Source of the DNA: Planctomycetota bacterium
GTDB taxonomy: Bacteria > Planctomycetota > UBA1135 > GCA-002686595
Direction: 5' to 3'
Length of the DNA: 36,126 nucleotides
Assembly: GCA_012960475.1 (NCBI GenBank)
Contig: DUBE01000010.1
Coordinates: 6,606 to 42,731 of the forward strand
The position numbers and the translations under genes were made by a program. This document shows, piece after piece, positions 27,307-34,536 of the stretch. The stretch's first letter is position 1; each line of letters begins with the position of its first letter. Under the pieces are notes generated by a model. The model made no database searches, was not told the origin of the DNA, and worked only from the letters and a program-made list of their open reading frames with translations.

Positions 27307-28787
27307 TGATCTGTTTGCTTTGGAGTCTGGCCCTCTTGGGAAATCCCCAGTTGTTGGTTGGACCGCCTGTCCCCACATCTGAAATCCAGGCCGATGAACC
27401 TTGGCTCCTGGAAACCCTGCCCCTGCCCGAGGGCGAGGTGCTGGAGATCAGTGCGCTTGCGATCTGGCATACAGACCGGGTTTTGGCCGCCACCCGCCGG
27501 GGTGAAATCTGGGAGGTCGAAGGGGTCTTCGATAAGAACGCCTTGGATTGCTCTTGGCGCAAGGTCATGGAAGGCCTGCAGGAGCCTCTGGGTTTGTTGG
27601 TGCAGAAGGACGGTTCGGTGCTGGTGATCCAGCGCGGAGAGCTCTCCCGCCTGGTGGATGAAAACGGCGATGGGGTCTTTGACTCAGTCGAGACGATTTG
27701 CGACGAATGGCTCGTTGGGGGCAACTACCATGAGTACAACTTTGGTCCTGTGCGGGATCGCGATGGTGACCTTTGGCTGACCACCAACCGAGCCTTTGGG
27801 AGCCAGCCCTTCGGTGCTCCCAAGTGGCGGGGTTTTGCCCTGCGCATTGACGCGGACGGTCACATGCATCCCGAATGTTCTGGTTTGCGTTCCCCCGCGG
27901 GTGTGGGCATCGCTCCCTGGGGCGACTTGTTCTATACGGATAACCAAGGGGAATGGGTGGGGGCCAGCAAACTCAGCCAGCTTATTCCCGGCGCGTTTTA
28001 CGGGCATCCCTTCGGCGTGGCCTCCTGTGACGATCCCCTTTGGCCTTATCCTCATCCCGGCGAAACTCCCAATCGGGTGCTGATGCCGGAAGCGGCCAAG
28101 ATGCTGCCGCACTTCCAGATGCCCGCGGTCTGGTTTCCCTATGACGAGATGGGCCGCTCTCCGGCTGGCTTTGTCTTCGACCAAACCGGCGGGCGCTTTG
28201 GCCCCTATGAGGGCCAGATGTTCGTGGTGGACCAGTTCTCCGCCGAGGTCATGCGGGTCTTTCTCGAACAGGTGGACGGTCACTGGCAGGGAGCCTGCTT
28301 CCCCTTCCGCAAGGGACTCTCCTGCGGCGCGATCCGTGTGTGCTGGGGGCCGGATGGGTCCATGTTGATTGGCGAGACCGATCGCGGCTGGGCCAGTCGG
28401 GGCTCAGAACGTTTTGGTCTGGAACGCCTCTCCTGGACCGGCGTCGTGCCTTTTGAAATGCAGCAGGTCTCGGCCCTCTCGGATGGTTTCCATGTGCGTT
28501 TCACCCGTGCCTTTGATCCAGCTGGTGCCGCTGACACTGAGAGCTGGACCATCGACAGCTACACCTACATGCTGCACTCAGACTATGGCAGCCCCGAGGT
28601 CGATCTGGCCAAGTGCGAGGTGTTGGGCGTGACCCTGGATGCGGACCACATGGGTCTGCGCCTGAAAGTCGACGGCCTGCGTGAGGGTTATGTGCATGAG
28701 ATCCGACCCAGCCGCATGCGCTCCTCCGAAGGCGTGGCGCTGCAGCACCCGCGGGCCTACTACACCCTGGTGCGCATTCCCCGCTGA
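27306..28787 (+). CDS. Secreted beta-propeller, PVC-type dehydrogenase-like protein
   Basis: The 493-residue protein has an N-terminal signal peptide ([19 protein letters not shown]). Repeated blades are typical of the glucose/sorbosone dehydrogenase-like propellers of the PVC phyla (DUF7133-like; family from memory). The loop VDENGDGVFD is a Ca2+-binding-type Asp loop. It has no CXXCH of its own, unlike many relatives that are fused to a heme domain. The ATG at 27306 overlaps the stop of the cytochrome (TAATG), so the heme domain may be supplied by that neighbour (inference). The frame extends upstream to 27228 but without a signal sequence. Confidence 0.82.
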   Translation: MICLLWSLALLGNPQLLVGPPVPTSEIQADEPWLLETLPLPEGEVLEISALAIWHTDRVLAATRRGEIWEVEGVFDKNALDCSWRKVMEGLQEPLGLLVQKDGSVLVIQRGELSRLVDENGDGVFDSVETICDEWLVGGNYHEYNFGPVRDRDGDLWLTTNRAFGSQPFGAPKWRGFALRIDADGHMHPECSGLRSPAGVGIAPWGDLFYTDNQGEWVGASKLSQLIPGAFYGHPFGVASCDDPLWPYPHPGETPNRVLMPEAAKMLPHFQMPAVWFPYDEMGRSPAGFVFDQTGGRFGPYEGQMFVVDQFSAEVMRVFLEQVDGHWQGACFPFRKGLSCGAIRVCWGPDGSMLIGETDRGWASRGSERFGLERLSWTGVVPFEMQQVSALSDGFHVRFTRAFDPAGAADTESWTIDSYTYMLHSDYGSPEVDLAKCEVLGVTLDADHMGLRLKVDGLREGYVHEIRPSRMRSSEGVALQHPRAYYTLVRIPR

Positions 28788-28845
28788 GGATGATCCGCGC
28801 AGTCGGTGCTGCGTAACCAGGCGCAGAACTACTGGATTCGAGCAC

Positions 28846-29775
28846 TCACTCGCGCCACCAGTCGGTGGCGGTGATGTCCTGCAAGCCCTCCGCAAAGGTC
28901 CGCGGTTGCCAGTTGAGTTCTTCCTGGGCCGGGCGGATATCGTGTTCGTGGTGCAGGGAGAAGTATCCGGCGCCTCGGCGGGCTTTGGTCATGTCCTTGA
29001 AGATGTGCAGGAAAGTCGTGGCCCGCTCCACCCAGCGGCGGGGGATGTTGCGGCGCTTGACTCCGCCGTTGGTAGCTGCGATGACCGTGTCCACAAAATC
29101 GTTGAAGGAGATTCCTTCTGGCCCGGCGATTTCGAAGATGCGGTAGTCTTCTTTACCGCGCTCGTAATCAAAGAAGCGCACGACGGCGTCCACAAGGTCG
29201 TTCACATGCACCGGATTGATCTTGGAGAGGCCCTCGTGGAAGATCCAGTAGCTTCCCTTGGGCTTGGCGCAGCGACGCAGAAGGGGCGCGGTGTGGCGCA
29301 TGTCGCCCACCCCGTAGACCAGGGTCGGTCGAAAGCTGACCCAAGGGAACTCAGAGCCCCGGAAGATCTTTTCCTGCACTCGTTTGGAGTCCCGGTAGTA
29401 GCTGTAGACCGGTACGCCGATCACCGCTGAGCTGATCAGTACGAACTGAAGATTCTTGGGTGTGCGTTGGGCGCGCGCCTCGGCCAGCAGGTGTTCGCTG
29501 CCCTTGACGTTGACCAACTGCATTTGCTCATCGGTGAAGTGGTCATGGGCGCTGGCGAGGTGGATCAGATAGGTAGCGTCTTTCAAGAACCCGTCCAGGG
29601 AACGGGCGTCCACCAGGTCACCCGTATGGACCAGGAGCTTCTCATGCTCAAGGTCTGGCAGCGCGCTCTCGCGCCCCGGCCGACAGAGGGCGCGCACCTG
29701 ATGGCCGTCCGCCAGCAGACGGCGGATTACATATTGGCCGATGAAGCCGGTTCCTCCAGTAATAGCGATCAGCAT
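28846..29775 (-). CDS. NAD(P)-dependent epimerase/dehydratase (extended or atypical SDR)
   Basis: This is a 309-residue Rossmann-fold protein. The nucleotide-binding motif GGTGFIG is at residues 7-13. Ser115/116 and the catalytic pair Y127 and K131 (YRDSK) follow. HVNDLVDAVV near residue 200 is a hallmark of nucleotide-sugar epimerases and related SDRs. The exact substrate cannot be read. It converges on the propeller gene with 58 bases between them. Its divergent neighbour starts 65 bases away. Confidence 0.88.
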   Translation of the reverse strand: MLIAITGGTGFIGQYVIRRLLADGHQVRALCRPGRESALPDLEHEKLLVHTGDLVDARSLDGFLKDATYLIHLASAHDHFTDEQMQLVNVKGSEHLLAEARAQRTPKNLQFVLISSAVIGVPVYSYYRDSKRVQEKIFRGSEFPWVSFRPTLVYGVGDMRHTAPLLRRCAKPKGSYWIFHEGLSKINPVHVNDLVDAVVRFFDYERGKEDYRIFEIAGPEGISFNDFVDTVIAATNGGVKRRNIPRRWVERATTFLHIFKDMTKARRGAGYFSLHHEHDIRPAQEELNWQPRTFAEGLQDITATDWWRE

Positions 29776-29840
29776 TGGGGGGCAGGATACAAGACCCGGG
29801 GCGTGAGTTCATCGGCCCCTTGGCTTGGCAGAATAGAGGC

Positions 29841-30545
29841 ATGGGCAGGAATACCGACAACAGCGAGGCGCTTTGCGCCAATCCAGCAGGTCTTGCCGGG
29901 TTGCCTTCGGGTCCCATTGGGGTGCTGGCGGCCTTGCCGGGGGAACTTGGTGCTCTGCCGCGGATGGCGGAGCAGAGCCATATGGTGGGTGGGCTCCGCA
30001 TTCACCAGCTGACCCTGGAAGGTCGGGCCGTGCTGGCCGCATGTGGGGGGGTGGGAAAGGTCAACGGAGCCGGTGCCGCCGCCCTGCTCCTGGCCCAGGG
30101 GGCCGAAATCTTGCTTGTGGTGGGTACCGCGGGAGCCCTGACCCGCCAGACCCCAGTGGGCACCCTGGTTCATTGCCAGCGTGCATTTCAGGCTGACCTT
30201 GCGGTTCGGGAGCACCGCCAGCAGGAGCCTCACAGCCTCATATTGGCATGCTGGCAGAGGGTTTGCCCTGCTGCTCAGGGCTGGTTTCTGACCGCTGACA
30301 GACCGGTACTGAACCCTTGGCGGCGCTTTCGATTGGCTCGAGCCTTTTCCGGGCCAGCTGTGGCAGACATGGAAACAGGGGCCGCGGCCCGGGTGGCCGA
30401 GCGGGCTGGAGTGCCCTGGGGGGCCCTCAGAGTGGTTACAGACGCGGCGGGGTTCGGTGCAGGTCGAAGCTTCGCCCAGAACTACGCAGGTCTGGCTGCC
30501 CTTCCTGCCGATTCATTGGGTGAACTCCTACGGGAGTTGCCCTGA
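29841..30545 (+). CDS. PNP/UDP-family nucleosidase-like protein (MTA/SAH or futalosine type)
   Basis: The 234-residue product has the nucleoside phosphorylase/hydrolase fold. IGVLAALPGEL near residues 26-36 has E35 at the place of the MTAN glutamate. CGGVGKVNGAGAAALLL (68-84) and VVGTAGAL (93-100) form the ribose/base pocket. VADMETGAA carries E178, and VVTDAAG carries the purine-binding D201. It could be MTA/SAH nucleosidase or the menaquinone-pathway futalosine hydrolase (MqnB), and the sequence alone does not decide. The start is taken as ATG 29841. The frame is open further upstream, and the Shine-Dalgarno (agagg) is very close. Confidence 0.72.
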   Translation: MGRNTDNSEALCANPAGLAGLPSGPIGVLAALPGELGALPRMAEQSHMVGGLRIHQLTLEGRAVLAACGGVGKVNGAGAAALLLAQGAEILLVVGTAGALTRQTPVGTLVHCQRAFQADLAVREHRQQEPHSLILACWQRVCPAAQGWFLTADRPVLNPWRRFRLARAFSGPAVADMETGAAARVAERAGVPWGALRVVTDAAGFGAGRSFAQNYAGLAALPADSLGELLRELP

Positions 30546-30637
30546 TTCCCACGGCTGGCGCGTTTTGCGTTATCCTCAGGACTCCCCCCTTCTTCCCCAA
30601 GTACCTTCTAAATCGGCGCGCAGCGCCAATCCTCCCG

Positions 30638-32119
30638 ATGACCCGTGCAGGCACTCTGCTTCGCCGCCATTTTGAGCCCCTGGTGCTTTCCGCACAGGTG
30701 CTGGTGGATCTGGTCACGGTGGTCGCTGCTTGTCTCTTCGCCTGGTGGGCCCGGGAGCAGTTCGCCCCCCCTGGATCCGAGACGCCTCTGGAGGCCTACC
30801 GCAGCATCTTCGCGATCACAGCTGCGGTCTGCCTGATCTGCTTCCACCGCTTCGGGATGTACAGCCCGATCAAGAGCCTGCTCAATGTGGAAGAGTTCAA
30901 GGCGGTGACCAAGGCTACCTTGACCGCTTTCCTCGTGGTGCTGTCCTTGCTTGTCTTGCTGCGTGACACCTCCACCAGCGCGGGCTCCGGGCCATTTTGG
31001 GATCTGCTGGCAGCGATTCACGAATTGGTACGTCTGACCGGCGGCGCGGAGCGCCTCTCTCGGGTGACCTTGATCCTGGCCTTTGGCGTGATTCAAGTTT
31101 CCATTCTGTTGGGACGTTTCGCCAGCTTCAAGGTCATTCAAAATCTGCACCGGCGAGGCATTGGCAATCGCAATGTTGTGGTCATCGGAACTGGGAGCAC
31201 GGCCCAGGCCCTGCAGCGCAAGTTTCTGTTGGTGCCCACCCTGGGCCTGAACTTCATCGGTTTCATCAGCGAGGACAAGGACGAGATTGGAGATCTGGTG
31301 GAACGTTCACGGGTCCTGGGCAGTCTCGATCAGATAAAGGCGATCATGAGCGAGCGCAAGGTGGGGGAGGTCTTCGTCGCCCTGCCCGAAGCAGAAGAGT
31401 CCCGGGTAATGGAAATCGTCACCCAACTTGAAACTCTGGATGCGACCTACTATGTCGTCCCCCGTTTCTATCACCTGATGCGCTACAAGATCCGCATTGA
31501 GGATCTGGATTCGATCCCACTGATCGCACGGGTGGAACGGCGCGACCCCATGGCTGGTCGGCTGGCCAAGAGATGCTTTGATCTGGTTGTGGCAGCCCTG
31601 GTCTTGCTGTTGGTCGGCCCCCTGTTCTTGATCTCGGCCTGGTTGATTCGCAGGGATTCCGTTGGTCCAGTGTTCTTCCGGCAGGTTCGCGTGGGCCTCA
31701 ACGGCCTGCCCTTCGAGATGCTCAAGTTCCGCACAATGTACGACACCGACTGCGCGGATGCGGAGGCTCCTGAGACCGAGCAGGATCCCCGTGTGACCCG
31801 CATTGGGCGTCTTCTGCGGCGCTATTCACTGGATGAGTTGCCCAACTTCATCAATGTCATGCGTGGAGAGATGAGCGTGGTGGGCCCCAGGCCCGAGATG
31901 CCATTCATCGTGGCCAAGTACTCAGACGGGGATCGTGAGCGTCTGCGGGCCAAGCCCGGTGTAACCGGTCTCTGGCAGATCAGCTACGCCCGTCAGATGG
32001 CGATCCACGAAAACCTCGACTACGACCTCTATTACATCGAAAATCAGTCATTCCTCTTGGATCTCGTGATCGTTGCCTTGACAGGTGTCGCGGTGGTCAA
32101 GGGTACAGGCGCCTTCTAG
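30638..32119 (+). CDS. Undecaprenyl-phosphate sugar phosphotransferase (WbaP/PglC-like)
   Basis: This enzyme starts a surface polysaccharide by moving a sugar-1-phosphate from a nucleotide sugar to the lipid carrier. The N-terminal half has hydrophobic segments (about 18-36, 58-70, 94-108 and 144-160) and a Rossmann-like CoA-binding-type region from 178 (VVVIGTGSTAQ). The C-terminal half is the catalytic PglC fold. It has a re-entrant helix near 313-337, FFRQVRVGLNGLPFEMLKFR, the Asp-Glu catalytic pair D399-E400 in YSLDELPNF, then SVVGPRPE and KPGVTGLWQI. The length of 493 residues is normal. Two glycosyltransferases follow on the same strand. Confidence 0.93.
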   Translation: MTRAGTLLRRHFEPLVLSAQVLVDLVTVVAACLFAWWAREQFAPPGSETPLEAYRSIFAITAAVCLICFHRFGMYSPIKSLLNVEEFKAVTKATLTAFLVVLSLLVLLRDTSTSAGSGPFWDLLAAIHELVRLTGGAERLSRVTLILAFGVIQVSILLGRFASFKVIQNLHRRGIGNRNVVVIGTGSTAQALQRKFLLVPTLGLNFIGFISEDKDEIGDLVERSRVLGSLDQIKAIMSERKVGEVFVALPEAEESRVMEIVTQLETLDATYYVVPRFYHLMRYKIRIEDLDSIPLIARVERRDPMAGRLAKRCFDLVVAALVLLLVGPLFLISAWLIRRDSVGPVFFRQVRVGLNGLPFEMLKFRTMYDTDCADAEAPETEQDPRVTRIGRLLRRYSLDELPNFINVMRGEMSVVGPRPEMPFIVAKYSDGDRERLRAKPGVTGLWQISYARQMAIHENLDYDLYYIENQSFLLDLVIVALTGVAVVKGTGAF

Positions 32120-32230
32120 GTTTTCGGAGGCGCATGATTGCCGATCCAAGCTTGGATTGGAGCAGATCGTTCGAACTTGTGGCTCGGCTCCCTGGAACTC
32201 GGGTCCCTGGGAAGGTGCAATGGGCGCAGA

Positions 32231-33358
32231 ATGCGGGTTCTCCATGTGATGGAATGCACAATCGGCGGCACACGGCGGCATCTGGTCGATGTGGCCCTGG
32301 GCCAATGTGCGCTTGGGCACAAGGTGCAGGTGGTGGTCTCCACCCTGCGGGACGAGACGTTTCTGTCGGATATGGAACGCATGCGCTCCGAGGGGGTGGA
32401 GGTGTTTGTGCTCAACATGGTGCGCGGGCCCGCGCCCCTCACAGATTGGTTGCACCTGGGGCGGCTCAAGAGCATTCTGCGAGAGTTCAAGCCGGACATT
32501 GTTCACACCCACTCAAGCAAGGCTGGAGTGCTCGGCCGCCAAGCCTCGATCAGCACGAAGATCGGCGCGCGGGTGCACACACCTCACACCTTTTCCTTTC
32601 TCTTCGAGGCGCTCTTTTCAGGCCCCAAGCGCTGGCTGTACCGGTCTATTGAAAGGCGTTATGCAAAGTTCACCCAGCGCTTCGTGGCGGTGAGCAGGAA
32701 CGAAGCAGAGACCTTTGGTCGGGCAGGTTTCATAGAGCCAGGGAAGGTGGCGGTGGTGCCCAATGGCATTGATCCCGCGCCTTTTGCCAGCGCAATTGCC
32801 AGCGACGAAGACTTCGGTTTCGATCCCACGGCTCCTCTTGTGATCCTGGTGGGGTTGGTCTATGCGGCCAAGGGTCAGGATCTGGCCCTTGAGGCCTTGG
32901 CCTGCGAGGGGCTCGAGCGGGTGCAGTTGCTCTGCGTTGGACCCGGGGACACCAGCGCCCTTGAGGTCCAGGCTCAAGCCCTCGGCATCGCCGCTCGCGT
33001 ACGCTTTCTGGGGGCCCGGGATGATGTCCCCGCTCTGATGGCACGTGCGGATCTCTTGCTCTTGCCTTCCCGCTGGGAGGGCATGCCCTATGTGGTGTTG
33101 GAGGCAATGGCCCGGGGCATGCCCGTGGTGGCGACTCCTGTGGACGGGGCTCGGGAGGTGATCGTGCCTGGTGAAACTGGTTTCTTGAGTCCCACCGTCG
33201 ATGCGCGCGGGGTGGCCGAGGCCCTGGCGGCGGCCCTCAGCAAGTCCCCAGAGGACTGGGCCAGAATGGGGCGCGCGGGGCAGCAGCGTGTTGCTGAGCA
33301 CTACAGTCTGGAGAGCATGGTGCGGGGCCTGGACGCGGTCTATGCGGAGTTGCTTTGA
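32231..33358 (+). CDS. GT-B (GT4-type) glycosyltransferase
   Basis: This is a GT-B fold enzyme with the usual two Rossmann domains. The N-domain starts MRVLHVMECTIGGTRRHL. VAVVPNGID marks the linker. The C-domain has LVGLVYAAKGQDL and the EX7E motif EGMPYVVLE, followed by MARGMPVVATPV. It most likely extends the polysaccharide primed by the preceding transferase. ATG 32231 gives 375 residues and a canonical N-terminus. A GGAGG at 32126-32130 stands seven bases before an in-frame TTG (32138), which would add 31 residues. It also stands before an out-of-frame ATG (32134). Confidence 0.9.
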   Translation: MRVLHVMECTIGGTRRHLVDVALGQCALGHKVQVVVSTLRDETFLSDMERMRSEGVEVFVLNMVRGPAPLTDWLHLGRLKSILREFKPDIVHTHSSKAGVLGRQASISTKIGARVHTPHTFSFLFEALFSGPKRWLYRSIERRYAKFTQRFVAVSRNEAETFGRAGFIEPGKVAVVPNGIDPAPFASAIASDEDFGFDPTAPLVILVGLVYAAKGQDLALEALACEGLERVQLLCVGPGDTSALEVQAQALGIAARVRFLGARDDVPALMARADLLLLPSRWEGMPYVVLEAMARGMPVVATPVDGAREVIVPGETGFLSPTVDARGVAEALAAALSKSPEDWARMGRAGQQRVAEHYSLESMVRGLDAVYAELL

Positions 33359-34485
33359 AGATTCAACATGTGATCACCACCTTGGATGTGGGCGGGGCCG
33401 AGGTTCATCTTCTGTCCCAGGTCAAGGGCCAGGTGGCCCGTGGGCACACGGTGCGTGTGGCCTATCTCAAGGGCGATGGGGCGCTGGCTGGAGATTTTCG
33501 CAAGGTTGGAGCGGATCTGGTCACGGCTCTCGGTTCCGGTCCCGGTTGCGTCTCTCGTATCGCCCGTTTGGCCACCGAAGCGGACATCGTGCACAGTCAC
33601 CTGCTCAAGGCCGATGCAGCCACTGCCCTGGCGGCGCGCTTGTGGGGTTTTAGATCGCGCTTGATCAGCGGCAAGCACAACGACGAGCGCGCGCTGCTGC
33701 GTCCTTGGATCAGTCGCATCCACGGTGTGGTCGGCAATTGGCCCGCGCGCACCATTGTGCTTTCGGATCATGTGGGTCGCTTCGTGGTCCAGCACGGGCG
33801 ATTGGATCAACAGAATATGCGCCGGGTCTATTACGGCATAGATCGCACTCCCTTCGAACAGGCCGCTCGGGATGCGGACCCCTCAGGAGTGCGCCGAGAA
33901 TTTGGCTGGCCCGAGGACGCATTTGTGATGATCTGTGTAGCGCGTTTTGCTGCCCAGAAGGCCCATGAGATTCTGCTGCAAGCCCTGAATGCAGCCCGCC
34001 GAGATGAGCGCGTGGGGTCGCGTTTGCGTTTGCTCCTGGTGGGGGATGATCCTTTTGGGCAGGGCAAGCGCCTGGCCGAGGACGAGGCTTCGCGTCTGGA
34101 ACTGGGTTCCTTGGTCCAGTTCGCCGGCATTCGCCGGGATGTACCGCGCTTGATGGCGGCCAGCGATTTGTTCGTCATGGCTTCACGTTGGGAGGGCTTG
34201 GGCCTGGTTTTTCTGGAAGCCATGGCCGCCGGTGTGCCCGTGGTATCCACGGATGTTTCGGCGATTCCCGAGGTAGTGTTGAACGGAGAGACAGGTCGAT
34301 TGGTGCCACGGGATGATCCAGGCCGTCTTGCAGCAGGAATGTTGGAGGCGGCCCTGAATCCGGATCTCCGAAAACGTTGGGCTGCGGCGGGGGTGGAGCG
34401 GGTGGCTTCAGCGTTTGGTCTGGATCGCATGGTGGATGAGACCTTGGCGATCTACGAAGAGGTGTTGGCGCAGCAGGGGGATTGA
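33355..34485 (+). CDS. GT-B (GT4-type) glycosyltransferase
   Basis: This is a second GT-B enzyme, related in layout to the one before it. The N-domain starts MKIQHVITTLDVGGAEVHLL. The middle has VYYGIDRTPF. The C-domain has FVMICVARFAAQKAHE and the EX7E motif EGLGLVFLE, then MAAGVPVVSTDV. The TTG start at 33355 overlaps the previous TGA stop (TTTGA), and a GGAG at 33346-33349 lies five bases upstream, so no other start is plausible. It is the last gene of the polysaccharide module seen here. The acceptor sugar is unknown. Confidence 0.92.
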   Translation: MKIQHVITTLDVGGAEVHLLSQVKGQVARGHTVRVAYLKGDGALAGDFRKVGADLVTALGSGPGCVSRIARLATEADIVHSHLLKADAATALAARLWGFRSRLISGKHNDERALLRPWISRIHGVVGNWPARTIVLSDHVGRFVVQHGRLDQQNMRRVYYGIDRTPFEQAARDADPSGVRREFGWPEDAFVMICVARFAAQKAHEILLQALNAARRDERVGSRLRLLLVGDDPFGQGKRLAEDEASRLELGSLVQFAGIRRDVPRLMAASDLFVMASRWEGLGLVFLEAMAAGVPVVSTDVSAIPEVVLNGETGRLVPRDDPGRLAAGMLEAALNPDLRKRWAAAGVERVASAFGLDRMVDETLAIYEEVLAQQGD

Positions 34486-34523
34486 GCGAGGCGCGCGAAC
34501 CCCCTTCTTCATGTGCTCCGTGT

Positions 34524-34529
34524 TATAAC
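34524..34529 (+). promoter_or_regulatory. Candidate -10 box close to the PSCyt1 gene start
   Basis: TATAAC at 34524-34529 lies in the 51-base gap after the last glycosyltransferase, seven bases before the GTG start at 34537. Transcription would begin near the GTG itself, so the mRNA could be leaderless. No good -35 is visible. Confidence 0.3.
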
Positions 34530-34536
34530 TAGGGGC

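Noticed and set aside
28788..28845. Terminator between the converging propeller and SDR genes
   Set aside because: Only a five-pair CGCAG/CTGCG stem without a T-run is visible, which is too weak to call.
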